This document shows positions 33,851 through 42,388 of a stretch of DNA of 64,000 nt, piece after piece. The first letter of the stretch is position 1; the number at the start of each line of letters is the position of its first letter. The notes below the pieces were generated by a model. That model was not told the DNA's origin. It was given only the letters and a program-made list of their open reading frames with translations, and did no database searches. A program made the translations under genes and the position numbers. Origin of the DNA: Cellulomonas sp. SLBN-39 (GTDB taxonomy: Bacteria; Actinomycetota; Actinomycetes; Actinomycetales; Cellulomonadaceae); the NCBI RefSeq assembly GCF_006715865.1, contig NZ_VFOA01000001.1:2542001-2606000 (forward strand), read 5' to 3'.

Positions 33851-34711
33851 CAGGCCCAGCCCCAGCAGCACCCCGAACGCCAGCTCGAGCGCACCCACAC
33901 CCGCGAGCACCGGCACGAGGGCCAGCCCGCGGGCACCGAGCAGCACCACCACGGCCAGCACCACCGAGGGGGCGAGCAGCAGCAGCACCAGCAGCGACCA
34001 CGGGGCGACCACCGCGCACGCCGCGCCGAGCAGCACCGGCAGCACGACCATGGCCGCGAACACCCGGCGGGCGCGGCGCTCGCCCAGCCGCACCGCGAGC
34101 GTCCGCTTGCCGACCACCGCGTCGGTGGGCACGTCGCGCACGTTGTTCACCATGAGCAGCGCGCACGCCAGGAGCCCGACGGCCACCGCCCCGACCCACG
34201 CGGTCCACGGCAGCTCGCCGGCCTGCGTCCACGTGGTGCCCAGCACGGCCACGAGCCCGAAGAACACGAACACGCCGACCTCGCCGAGGCCGAGGTACCC
34301 GTACGGGCGCCTCCCGCCCGTGTAGGTCCACGCGGCCACGACGGCGAGCGCGCCCACGGCGAGCAGCCACCACGACCCGGACAGGGCGACCAGGCCCAGC
34401 CCGAGCAGCCCCGCCACCCCGAACGCGGCGAACGCGGCGGTGCGCACCTGCGCCGGGCGGGCCGCCCCCGACGCGGTCAGACGCATCGGCCCGACACGGT
34501 CCAGGTCGGTGCCCCGCACCCCGTCGGAGTAGTCGTTCGCGTAGTTGACGCCCACCTGCAGCGCGAGCGCGACACCTGCGGCGAGGAGCGCGCGGCCGAC
34601 GTGCTCGGCGCCCACCTGCGCGGCGGCGCCCGTGCCGACCAGGACGGGGGCGACGGCGGCGGGCAGGGTGCGCGGACGTGCGCCGGCGACCCACTCGGTG
34701 GTGCTGGCCAT
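33842..34711 (-). CDS. menA: 1,4-dihydroxy-2-naphthoate polyprenyltransferase
   Basis: A 289-residue UbiA-type membrane prenyltransferase that attaches the isoprenoid tail to dihydroxynaphthoate in menaquinone synthesis. The first Mg-diphosphate motif is NYANDYSDGVRGTD near residue 51 and the second is NNVRDVPTDAVVGKRTLAVRLG near 176, with about nine hydrophobic helices. ARPRTLPAAVAPVLVG at the N terminus is typical. AGGAGCACC precedes the ATG. menE lies 77 bases upstream on the same strand and likely shares the promoter. Cellulomonas species are known for MK-9(H4), consistent with this gene set. Confidence 0.94.
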   Translation of the reverse strand: MASTTEWVAGARPRTLPAAVAPVLVGTGAAAQVGAEHVGRALLAAGVALALQVGVNYANDYSDGVRGTDLDRVGPMRLTASGAARPAQVRTAAFAAFGVAGLLGLGLVALSGSWWLLAVGALAVVAAWTYTGGRRPYGYLGLGEVGVFVFFGLVAVLGTTWTQAGELPWTAWVGAVAVGLLACALLMVNNVRDVPTDAVVGKRTLAVRLGERRARRVFAAMVVLPVLLGAACAVVAPWSLLVLLLLAPSVVLAVVVLLGARGLALVPVLAGVGALELAFGVLLGLGLAL

Positions 34712-34788
34712 GGTGCTCCTGGGCTCGGGGGGCCCGGCGCACGGCCGGGAGGACGGACGGGACGGTCCCGCACGGGCGGGGCGTCGGG

Positions 34789-35946
34789 TCAGGCGGGCGG
34801 GGCCTGGGCCTGCTGCTCGACGGCGAGGCGCGCGACGGCGCGGCGGTCCGGCTTGCCGGGGCCGCGCAGCGGCAGCGCGTCGACCACGACCACCTGCCGG
34901 GGCGCGCTCGCCGGGCCGAGGGCCGCGGCCACGGACGTGCGCAGGTCCTGCAGCGGCGGGGCTGCACCGTCCGACGTCACGACGACGGCGACCACGCACT
35001 GCCCCCAGTGCTGGTCGGGCACGCCCACGACGCACACCTCGCGCACGCCCGGGTGGGCGGCTACGACCGCCTCGACGGCCTGCGGGTCGACCTTGACGCC
35101 GCCGGAGACGAGCACGTCGTCGAGGCGGCCGAGGACCTGCAGGCGACCGTCCACGACGCGCCCGCGGTCGGAGGTGCGCAGCCAGCGCGCGCCCCGCTGC
35201 GTCACGAACGTGGTCGCGTCCAGGTCGGGGCGCCCGAGGTACCCGGTCGCCAGGACCGGACCGGTCAGGCTCACGCGCTGCTCGGCGTCGACGTCGACCT
35301 GCACGCCGTCCAGCGCGACGCCGTCGTACACGCACCCGCCGCACGTCTCCGTCATGCCGTACGTGGTGACGACCCGCACCCCGGCCGCCCGGGCCCGCGC
35401 CAGCAGGGTCGGCGACGTGGCGGCCCCGCCGACGAGGATCGCGTCGAAGGTCCGGGCCGCCGCCGTGGCCGCGTCGTCGTCGAGGACCCGGACGAGCTGG
35501 GTCGGCACGAGCGACGTGTACCGCGGCAGGTCCGTGCCGAGGCCGTCGACCGCCGCGCGGAAACCCTCCGCGCGGAAGGGTCCGGCGCCCAGCACGTGCG
35601 GCGCGTGGCCGGCGAGCAGCGCGCGCACCAGCACCTGGAGCCCCGCGACGTGGTGCACGGGCAGCGCCAGCAGCCACCGCCCCGGGCCGCCCAGGCGCGC
35701 GGCCGTGGCGGCGGCGGACGCCCGCAGCGCGTCGGCGCCGAGCAGCACGTCGCGCGACCGCCCCGTCGAGCCCGAGGTCCGCACGACCAGCGCCGTGCCG
35801 TAGGGCACCCCGCGCGGCGCCTCGTGCCCGCGCGGGACGTCCGGGTCGAGCGCGCGCAGCGCGGGACCGGTGCCGTCGAGCGCGGCGGGCAGCGCGTCGA
35901 GCAGGTCCCCCGCGCGCGCGGGGACGTCGCGCAGGGGCCGGTCCAC
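34789..35946 (-). CDS. menE: o-Succinylbenzoate-CoA ligase
   Basis: A short acyl-adenylate ligase (385 residues from this start) that activates o-succinylbenzoate with CoA. The P-loop VVRTSGSTGRSRDV is near residue 54, the A5 motif TTYGMTETCGG near 197, the hinge TSDRGR near 260, and GKPDR with the adenylation Lys near 371. I prefer the GTG at 35946, which sits six bases after a -10-like TAGGCT (35953-35958, minus strand); another GTG two codons upstream abuts that hexamer directly. It is divergent from the DUF3048 gene. Confidence 0.9.
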   Translation of the reverse strand: MDRPLRDVPARAGDLLDALPAALDGTGPALRALDPDVPRGHEAPRGVPYGTALVVRTSGSTGRSRDVLLGADALRASAAATAARLGGPGRWLLALPVHHVAGLQVLVRALLAGHAPHVLGAGPFRAEGFRAAVDGLGTDLPRYTSLVPTQLVRVLDDDAATAAARTFDAILVGGAATSPTLLARARAAGVRVVTTYGMTETCGGCVYDGVALDGVQVDVDAEQRVSLTGPVLATGYLGRPDLDATTFVTQRGARWLRTSDRGRVVDGRLQVLGRLDDVLVSGGVKVDPQAVEAVVAAHPGVREVCVVGVPDQHWGQCVVAVVVTSDGAAPPLQDLRTSVAAALGPASAPRQVVVVDALPLRGPGKPDRRAVARLAVEQQAQAPPA

Positions 35947-35952
35947 CCGCAC

Positions 35953-35958
35953 AGCCTA
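35953..35958 (-). promoter_or_regulatory. -10 of a leaderless menE mRNA
   Basis: TAGGCT on the minus strand, followed by six bases and then GTG. This decides the menE start at 35946. Confidence 0.5.
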
Positions 35959-36099
35959 GGTCGCCCGGCGCGCCCGGTCGTCCCGGGTGCGCCCTGCCGC
36001 ACGGCCCGCGGTCGTAGAGTGGCCCGCGGCTGCCCCGGTCCTCGTGGGGCGCCGGCCACGGACGGGGGGTCCGCGGCGGGGGAGGGATCAGGAGACGAG

Positions 36100-37191
36100 A
36101 TGGCACCGACGGCTCGGGCCGAGCGGCCCCGGCGCGCCCACCGGGCGGCGACCCGCCACGGACTGCTGCTGGCGGTGGGCGCGGCCCTGGCGCTCGCCGC
36201 GTGCGGGTCCCCGACGACGCCGGACGTCACCGTCGTCACCCAGGCCCCGACGATCGAGCCGGCCAAGGGGGCGGTGCCCGCGCCCGAGGTGCCCCCGACC
36301 TGGCCGCTGACGGGCGTCGCCGGGGAGCCCGACCCGCGCCCCGCGATCGCCGTGAAGATCGAGAACACGTCGTCGGCCCGCCCGCAGTCGGGCCTCGACC
36401 AGGCCGACGTCGTCTGGGAGACCATCGTCGAGTTCGAGGTCTCCCGGTTCATCGCCGTCTTCCACTCCCAGGTGCCCGAGGAGGTCGGCCCCGTCCGGTC
36501 CGTGCGGCCCATGGACCCGCTCGTCGTCAGCCCCCTGGGCGGCCTGCTCGTGTTCTCGGGCGGCCAGCCCGGCATCCTCGACCTCGTCGCGCAGTCCGGC
36601 GTCCAGGTCGTCTCGCACGACGCGGGCGCGCCCGGCCTGTACCGGATCAGCTCCCGCTCCGCCCCGCACAACGTCTACGGGACCCCCCAGACCTGGTGGG
36701 ACGCCGCCGAGGCCGGCCGCACGGCGCCGCCCGAGCAGTTCGCGTTCGCCCGGACGGCCGAGCGCGCGACCGCCGCGACCGACGGGTCGCCCGCGTCGAC
36801 GCTGGCCTTCCGGCTGTCGGGCGCGTCGAGCCCGACGTGGACGTGGGACGGTGCCAGCGGCACGTGGCTGCGCGCCGAGGGGTCGACCCCGGCGACGGTC
36901 GCGAGCGGGCAGCGGATCTCCGCCGTCAACGTGGTCTCCGTCGTCGCCGGGCACCCCGACTCCGGGTTCGGCGCCCAGGGCGGCGCGCCCGTGCCCACCT
37001 ACGAGCTCGTCGGCTCCGGCGAGGCCACCCTCGCGACCGGCGGCAAGACCGTCGCGGTGACCTGGGAGAAGACCGCCGCCGACGCGCCGCTGCGCCTGCT
37101 GATGCCCGACGGGTCGCCCGCCCGCCTGGCCCCCGGCACCACGTGGGTCGAGCTGGTGCCCGCGGGCACGGGGTCGCTGACCGTCTCCTGA
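36100..37191 (+). CDS. DUF3048-domain lipoprotein (YerB-like)
   Basis: A 363-residue exported lipoprotein. The signal helix runs from residue 20 and ends at the lipobox LAAC (Cys near 35). The mature part begins with a Pro-rich linker, then two DUF3048 modules with PAIAVKIENTSSARPQSGLDQADVVWE, RFIAVFHSQ and GPVRSVRPMDPLVV, then GGKTVAVTWEK near the end. The family is widespread in Firmicutes and actinobacteria; its role is not established. The ATG follows GGAGACGAG. TAGAGT at 36015-36020 may be its -10, divergent from menE. Confidence 0.87.
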   Translation: MAPTARAERPRRAHRAATRHGLLLAVGAALALAACGSPTTPDVTVVTQAPTIEPAKGAVPAPEVPPTWPLTGVAGEPDPRPAIAVKIENTSSARPQSGLDQADVVWETIVEFEVSRFIAVFHSQVPEEVGPVRSVRPMDPLVVSPLGGLLVFSGGQPGILDLVAQSGVQVVSHDAGAPGLYRISSRSAPHNVYGTPQTWWDAAEAGRTAPPEQFAFARTAERATAATDGSPASTLAFRLSGASSPTWTWDGASGTWLRAEGSTPATVASGQRISAVNVVSVVAGHPDSGFGAQGGAPVPTYELVGSGEATLATGGKTVAVTWEKTAADAPLRLLMPDGSPARLAPGTTWVELVPAGTGSLTVS

Positions 37192-37322
37192 CGGGCCCGG
37201 CGGGGGCGCCCGGCGTCATCCCGCAGGGGGACCCCGCGGCGCCGCACGGTGGACGGACCTCACCCGCGGCGCCCGACCCCCGGCGGACGCGCCGCGGGCG
37301 ACTCCCCGACCAGGCTGGTGCC

Positions 37323-37505
37323 ATGACCACGCACCACGCCCCGGCCCTCGTCCCGTCCGCCACCGACGCCCCCGCGCAGCCGCAGCACGACGTGCGGTCC
37401 GCGCTCGCGGTCGTCGCCGCCGGCCTCGTCCTGGTCGCCCTGCTCGTCGGCGGCACGGCCCTGCTGACCGCGGTCCTCGACGTCGCCCGGTGGGTCTCCG
37501 CCTGA
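37323..37505 (+). CDS. Hypothetical 60-residue single-helix membrane protein
   Basis: A 60-residue protein: about 26 residues rich in His, Pro and Ala, then one hydrophobic helix (residues 29-52) and a short end. There is no known domain. CAGGCT lies exactly six bases before the ATG, the same spacing seen before many genes nearby, which supports it as a real leaderless gene. It stands alone between the DUF3048 gene and the menB stop. Function unknown. Confidence 0.5.
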   Translation: MTTHHAPALVPSATDAPAQPQHDVRSALAVVAAGLVLVALLVGGTALLTAVLDVARWVSA

Positions 37506-37527
37506 GCCGCCCGACGACGCGCCGGCG

Positions 37528-38514
37528 TCAGTAGGCGTACGGGAAGCCCGACCAGTCCGGCGCCCGCCGCTGCAGGAACGCGTCGCGCCCCTCGACCGCC
37601 TCGTCCGTCATGTACGCGAGCCGGGTCGCCTCACCGGCGAACACCTGCTGGCCGGCCAGCCCGTCGTCCGCCAGGTTGAACGCGAACTTCAGCATCCGCA
37701 CCGCCTGGGGCGACTTCGACGCGATCACCCGCGCGTACTCCAGGCCCACCTCCTCGATCGTCGCGTGGTCCACGACGTCGTTGACGGCACCCCAGTCGTA
37801 CGCGTCCTGCGCGGAGTACTCCCGGGCGAGGAAGAAGATCTCCCGGGCCCGCTTCTGCCCGACCTGCCGCGCCAGCAGCGCCGAGCCGTAGCCGCCGTCG
37901 AACGAGCCCACGTCCGCGTCGGTCTGCTTGAACCGCGCGTGCTCACGGCTCGCGACGCTCAGGTCCGCGACCACGTGCAGCGAGTGCCCACCGCCCGCGG
38001 CCCAGCCGTTGACGAGCGCCACGACGACCTTCGGCATCGTCCGGATCAGCCGCTGCACCTCGAGGATGTGCAGCCGGCCGGCGCGGGCCGGGTCGATGGC
38101 CTCGGCGGTCTCGCCCTCGGCGTACCGGTACCCGTCCCGGCCCCGGATGCGCTGGTCCCCGCCCGAGCAGAAGGCCCACACCCCGTCCTTGGGGCTGGGG
38201 CCGTTGCCCGTGAGCAGGACCGTCCCCACGTCGGACGTCGTGCGCGCGTGGTCGAGCACGGCGTACAGCTCGTCGACGGTGTGCGGGCGGAAGGCGTTGC
38301 GCACCTCGGGCCGGTCGAACGCCACCCGCACCACCGGCAGGTCCCGCGCCACCGCACCGGCCGCGGTCTGCGCCGCGTCGGGCCGGGCCACGCCCCGGTG
38401 GTAGGTGATGTCGGTGAGGTGCTCGAACCCGGCGACCGTGCGCCACCGGGCCGGGTCGAAGGTGTCGGAGACGCGGTCCGGCAGCGGGGGACCGGCGGGG
38501 GTGTCGTCGCTCAC
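37528..38514 (-). CDS. menB: 1,4-Dihydroxy-2-naphthoyl-CoA synthase
   Basis: A 328-residue crotonase-fold enzyme that closes the naphthoquinone ring from o-succinylbenzoyl-CoA. The oxyanion loop WAFCSGGDQRIRGRDGY is near residue 113, VNGWAAGGGHSLHVVADLSVAS near 168, DADVGSFDGGYGSALLARQVG near 198, and the C-terminal PDWSGFPYAY is typical. The ~35-residue N-terminal lead is longer than in E. coli MenB and resembles other actinobacterial forms. The GTG start lies six bases after TAGGGT (38521-38526, minus strand), which overlaps the stop of the upstream gene; so menB appears to have its own leaderless promoter. Confidence 0.95.
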   Translation of the reverse strand: MSDDTPAGPPLPDRVSDTFDPARWRTVAGFEHLTDITYHRGVARPDAAQTAAGAVARDLPVVRVAFDRPEVRNAFRPHTVDELYAVLDHARTTSDVGTVLLTGNGPSPKDGVWAFCSGGDQRIRGRDGYRYAEGETAEAIDPARAGRLHILEVQRLIRTMPKVVVALVNGWAAGGGHSLHVVADLSVASREHARFKQTDADVGSFDGGYGSALLARQVGQKRAREIFFLAREYSAQDAYDWGAVNDVVDHATIEEVGLEYARVIASKSPQAVRMLKFAFNLADDGLAGQQVFAGEATRLAYMTDEAVEGRDAFLQRRAPDWSGFPYAY

Positions 38515-38520
38515 CGGACG

Positions 38521-38526
38521 ACCCTA
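38521..38526 (-). promoter_or_regulatory. -10 of a leaderless menB mRNA
   Basis: TAGGGT on the minus strand, six bases before the menB GTG. Its bases include the TAG stop codon of the preceding membrane protein gene. Confidence 0.5.
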
Positions 38527-39249
38527 TGCGGTGGCGTGGTCGGCGGGAGTCTCCCGGTCGGGGCCCTCGGACCGGCCGAGGAGCCACCGTGCAGAGATCA
38601 GGCACAGGCCGCACCACGGCACGAGCGACGCGAGGGACGCGACCAGCCCGACCACGCCGAACGGCGAGGGGACCAGCATGAGCGCACCCGCCGCGGCCGC
38701 CCACAGGGACGACCCCCGCGGAGCGTCGGGCGCCAGGTGCAGGAGTCGTGCGACCAGGAGCAGGACGACCGCGCCGAGCAGGTAGTACGTCAGGAAGGCC
38801 GTGCCGGTCCAGCCCGCCAGCACGGCCTCTCCCGCGGCTTCGAGCGCCGTGCGACCCGCGTCGTCGGCCGCGGCGTGCGCGCGGGCCAGGGTCAGCATCT
38901 CGGCCGCCGGGTTCGACGCGACGTACGCAGCCATCTGCAGCGTGCCCAGGCCGACCACCAGGACGACGCCCGACCTCGACACGGTGCGCAGCGCTGCCGC
39001 CCACCCCAGGTACAGCAGCCACACGGCCAGGTTGTTCACCAGGTACAGGGCGTCGAGGGAGAGCAGGCCGACCACCGGGTCGTCGATCATGAGCGCGAAG
39101 ACCTCCGGCGTCGTGCGTGCGGGCGGCCGGACGGAGAACGTCGCGACCTGCACAGCGACGAGAGCGACCGAGCCGATCGCGCCCCATCCGCCAAGACGCC
39201 GGAGCCCGCGCAGGTCGTCATCGGGCGCAGGGCGTGCAGCGCTGACCAT
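38524..39249 (-). CDS. DUF4386-like multi-helix membrane protein
   Basis: A 241-residue protein with about six hydrophobic helices: near residues 24-40, 58-80, 93-110, 140-165, 180-195 and 200-220. The helix pattern and NNLAVWLLYLGWAAALRTVSRSG are reminiscent of DUF4386 proteins, but the match is only by general look. It sits inside the menaquinone cluster without obvious relation to it. The ATG has GGAGGCACC before it. Function unknown. Confidence 0.65.
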   Translation of the reverse strand: MVSAARPAPDDDLRGLRRLGGWGAIGSVALVAVQVATFSVRPPARTTPEVFALMIDDPVVGLLSLDALYLVNNLAVWLLYLGWAAALRTVSRSGVVLVVGLGTLQMAAYVASNPAAEMLTLARAHAAADDAGRTALEAAGEAVLAGWTGTAFLTYYLLGAVVLLLVARLLHLAPDAPRGSSLWAAAAGALMLVPSPFGVVGLVASLASLVPWCGLCLISARWLLGRSEGPDRETPADHATA

Positions 39250-39364
39250 GGTGCCTCCGCATCGGTCGGCGCTCGTGCCGCCGTCCCGTCGACCTTAGGG
39301 CGGCGCGCCCTCGCGCGTGGGCCGTTGGGGAGGCGGCCCCGCGCGCGCCGGTGCGGGGCCTCCC

Positions 39365-39370
39365 TACGCT
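39365..39370 (+). promoter_or_regulatory. -10 of a leaderless menC mRNA
   Basis: TACGCT followed by six bases and the GTG of menC. Confidence 0.5.
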
Positions 39371-39376
39371 GGTGGC

Positions 39377-40333
39377 GTGCTGCCGATCTCCGACGTCGTC
39401 GTCTGGTCCGTCCCCCTGCGCACCCGCTTCCGGGGGCTGACCTCCCGGGACGGGGTCCTCGTGCGGGGCGCGGCCGGCTGGGGCGAGTGCAGCCCCTTCT
39501 GGGACTACGACGACGACGCCGCCGTCCGCTGGTGGCAGGCTGCGCGGGAGGCGGCCGACGAGGGCTGGCCCCCGCCCGTCCGCACGCACGTGCCCGTCAA
39601 CGTCACGGTGCCGGCGGTCGCCCCCGATCACGCGCACCGCATCGTCACCGCGTCCGGCGGCTGCCGCACCGCCAAGGTCAAGGTCGCCGAGCCGGGCCAG
39701 GACCCGCACGCCGACGAGGCGCGCCTGGAGGCGGTCCGCGACGCCCTCGGCCCCGACGGTGCGATCCGCGTCGACGCGAACACCGCCTGGGACGTCGGCA
39801 CCGCCGTGACCCGGCTCGCCGCGCTCGACCGGGCGGCCGGCGGGCTGGAGTACGCCGAGCAGCCCGTCGCCGGGGTCGAGGACCTCGCCCGGCTGCGCCG
39901 GCGCACGCACGTGCCGCTCGCCGCCGACGAGTCCGTGCGCCGCAGCGACGACCCCCTGGCCGTCGCGCGCCTGCACGCCGCGGACGTCGTGGTCCTCAAG
40001 GCCCAGCCGCTCGGCGGCGTCCGCGCCTCGCTGCGGCTGGCCGAGCAGATGGGTCTGCCCGTGGTGGTGTCCTCGGCGCTGGAGACGTCCGTGGGCCTGG
40101 CCGCCGGTCTCGCGCTGGCCGCGGCGCTGCCCGAGCTGCCCTACGCGTGCGGCCTGGCGACCGCCCAGCTGCTCGCGTCCGACCTCGTCGCCGAGCCCCT
40201 GCTGCCCGTCGACGGGGCGATCGAGGTGCGCCGGCCCGCGCCGGACCCTGCGCTGCTCGCGGCCGCCGCCGCGCCCGCGCCGCTCGTCGCGCGCTGGGGC
40301 GCGCGCCTGGACGCCGTGCGGGCTCGGGCATGA
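39377..40333 (+). CDS. menC: o-Succinylbenzoate synthase
   Basis: A 318-residue enolase-superfamily enzyme that dehydrates SHCHC to o-succinylbenzoate. The barrel motifs are in order: KVKVAE with the base Lys near residue 98, RVDANTAW (metal Asp) near 132, YAEQP (Glu) near 159, AADES (Asp) near 182 and VVLKAQPLGG (Lys) near 205. An in-frame ATG-like start 20 codons upstream has no ribosome site; the GTG at 39377 sits six bases after TACGCT and begins the normal capping domain, so I use it. The stop overlaps the menD ATG (ATGA). Confidence 0.93.
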   Translation: MLPISDVVVWSVPLRTRFRGLTSRDGVLVRGAAGWGECSPFWDYDDDAAVRWWQAAREAADEGWPPPVRTHVPVNVTVPAVAPDHAHRIVTASGGCRTAKVKVAEPGQDPHADEARLEAVRDALGPDGAIRVDANTAWDVGTAVTRLAALDRAAGGLEYAEQPVAGVEDLARLRRRTHVPLAADESVRRSDDPLAVARLHAADVVVLKAQPLGGVRASLRLAEQMGLPVVVSSALETSVGLAAGLALAAALPELPYACGLATAQLLASDLVAEPLLPVDGAIEVRRPAPDPALLAAAAAPAPLVARWGARLDAVRARA

Positions 40334-42273
40334 TGGCCGACGTGAGCGCGACCCCCGACGACGCCCCCCGCACCGGGACGACCGCACGGGTCCCGGCCCG
40401 ACGCGCCGCCCGCCGGCCCGTCGACCCCGGCCCCCCGGCGATCGCCGCGGCCCGGGTCCTCGTGCAGGCGCTCGCGGCCCTCGGGGTGCGGGACGTGGTG
40501 CTGGCCCCGGGGTCGCGCAGCGCCCCGCTCGCGTACGCCCTGGCCGACGCCGCGCGCCCCGACGAGGACCGTCCCGCGGGCGCCCCGGCGGTCCGCCTGC
40601 ACGTGCGCGTCGACGAGCGCGACGCCGCCTTCCTCGCCCTGGGTCTGTGCCGCGCGTCCGCGCACCCGCCGCGCCACGGGGAGCCCGCACCCGCCGGACC
40701 GCGCCCCGTGGCCGTCGTCACCACGTCGGGCACCGCGGCCGCGAACCTGCACCCCGCCGTCCTCGAGGCCCACCACGCCGGGCTCCCGCTCCTGCTGCTG
40801 ACGGCCGACCGACCGCACGAGCTGCGCGGCACCGGCGCCAACCAGACCACCGAGCAGGTCGGCATGTTCGGCGGGGCCGTGCGCCTCGCCGTCGACGTGC
40901 CCGCGCCGGACGGGCGCACGGGGGAGGACCGGGACCTGCGCCGGCTGGTCTCGCGCGCCGTGGCCACCGCGCTCGGCGCCCGCACCGGCGACCCCGGCCC
41001 CGTGCACCTCGACCTGGCGTACCGCGACCCCCTGGTGCCCGACGAGGCGCCGTGGCCGCCCGCGTCGGAGGCGGGCCTGACGCAGGTCGCGACGAGGCAC
41101 GCGCCCGCCGAGGCCGCCGAGCCCGCGACGGGCACGGTGCCGACCGTGACCGTGCGCACCGAGGGCGGCCGCCGGGTGCGGCGCGGCTCGGGCGCGGTGC
41201 CGACCGTCGTGGTCGCGGGGGACGGCGCCGGTCCGACCGCCCGGCGCCTCGCCGAGGCCAACGGGTGGCCCTTGCTCGCCGAGCCGTCGTCGGGCGCCCG
41301 TCAGGGTCCGCACGCGATCGGCGCCTACCGCCTGCTGCTCGACGACGACCGCCTCGGCGGGCGCGTGGGCCGCGTGGTCGTGCTGGGACGTCCGACGCTC
41401 TCGCGGCAGGTGCAGCGGCTGCTGGCCCGCCCGGACGTCGAGGTCGTCGTGGTCGCCCCGCGCGGCGTCGACTGGCCGGACGCCGCCCGCAACGCCTCCC
41501 AGGTGCTCCTCGAGCCGCCGCCCCGCATGCGCCAGGGCCGCGTCGGGGCGCCCGAGGGCTGGCTGGACGACTGGCAGGTCGCCGACGCCGCCGCGCAGGA
41601 GGCGCTGGCCGGGCTGCTCGACACGCCCGAGGACGCGCGCCGCTCCCGCTCCGGCCCGCGGGTGAGCGGCCCGGCGCTGGCCCGCGCCGTCGCCCGCGCC
41701 AGCGCCCCCGACGACGTCCTCGTCGTCGGGGCGTCGAGCCCCGTGCGCGACCTCGACCTCGTGGCCCGCTGGGACACCGCACCGCTCGTGCTGGCCAACC
41801 GCGGGCTCGCCGGCATCGACGGCACGGTCGCGACCGCGACGGGGGTGGCCCTGGGCCTGCCGCACCGCCGCGTGCGCGCCTACCTGGGCGACCTCACGTT
41901 CCTGCACGACGTCGGCGGCCTGCTGCGGGGCCCCGCCGAGCCGCGCGTGGACCTGCAGATCGTCGTCGCCAACGACGACGGCGGCTCGGTCTTCACGACC
42001 CTGGAGCACGGCGAGCCCGAGCGCGCGGAGACGTTCGAGCGCGTGTTCGGCACCCCGCACGGCGTCGACGTCGCGGCGCTGTGCGCGGCGTACGGGGTGC
42101 GGCACACGCGCGTCGTCGACACCGACGGGCTGCTGCCCGCGCTCGCAGCCCCGGGCACGGGGGTGGGTGTGGTCGAGGTGCGGGTGGACCGCACGCAGCG
42201 GCGCGCGCTGGGGGAGCGGGTGGCCGTCGAGGTCGCCGCCGCGGTGGACAAGGCCCTGACCGCCGGGCCGTGA
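40330..42273 (+). CDS. menD: 2-Succinyl-5-enolpyruvyl-6-hydroxy-3-cyclohexene-1-carboxylate synthase
   Basis: A 647-residue thiamine-diphosphate enzyme that joins isochorismate and 2-oxoglutarate in menaquinone synthesis. ALGVRDVVLAPGSRSAPLAYAL near residue 50 is the MenD signature; the activating Glu lies in RVDERDAAF near 97. TTSGTAAANLHPAVLEA follows, and the thiamine Mg-binding region is GDLTFLHDVGGLL to VVANDDGGSVF near 520-550. A ~45-residue insertion with TVRTEGGRRVRRGS lies between domains I and II. It overlaps menC by 4 bases. Two ATGs stand side by side at the start. Confidence 0.94.
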   Translation: MMADVSATPDDAPRTGTTARVPARRAARRPVDPGPPAIAAARVLVQALAALGVRDVVLAPGSRSAPLAYALADAARPDEDRPAGAPAVRLHVRVDERDAAFLALGLCRASAHPPRHGEPAPAGPRPVAVVTTSGTAAANLHPAVLEAHHAGLPLLLLTADRPHELRGTGANQTTEQVGMFGGAVRLAVDVPAPDGRTGEDRDLRRLVSRAVATALGARTGDPGPVHLDLAYRDPLVPDEAPWPPASEAGLTQVATRHAPAEAAEPATGTVPTVTVRTEGGRRVRRGSGAVPTVVVAGDGAGPTARRLAEANGWPLLAEPSSGARQGPHAIGAYRLLLDDDRLGGRVGRVVVLGRPTLSRQVQRLLARPDVEVVVVAPRGVDWPDAARNASQVLLEPPPRMRQGRVGAPEGWLDDWQVADAAAQEALAGLLDTPEDARRSRSGPRVSGPALARAVARASAPDDVLVVGASSPVRDLDLVARWDTAPLVLANRGLAGIDGTVATATGVALGLPHRRVRAYLGDLTFLHDVGGLLRGPAEPRVDLQIVVANDDGGSVFTTLEHGEPERAETFERVFGTPHGVDVAALCAAYGVRHTRVVDTDGLLPALAAPGTGVGVVEVRVDRTQRRALGERVAVEVAAAVDKALTAGP

Positions 42274-42388
42274 CGTCCCGGTGCGGGGCCGGGCGTCCGC
42301 TCGCCGCGAACTCACAGCAGGTTCCCAGGGTTCGGGGAGGCGTGTCCCAGTCCCTGGGGGTGAGATGGGTCTCGACAAGGAGGCAGCC

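Noticed and set aside
42324-42358. CCCAGGG ... CCCTGGG inverted repeat upstream of the HtrA-type gene as an operator.
   Set aside because: Only 7 paired bases with a 21-base gap in a G+C-rich leader; too weak to call.
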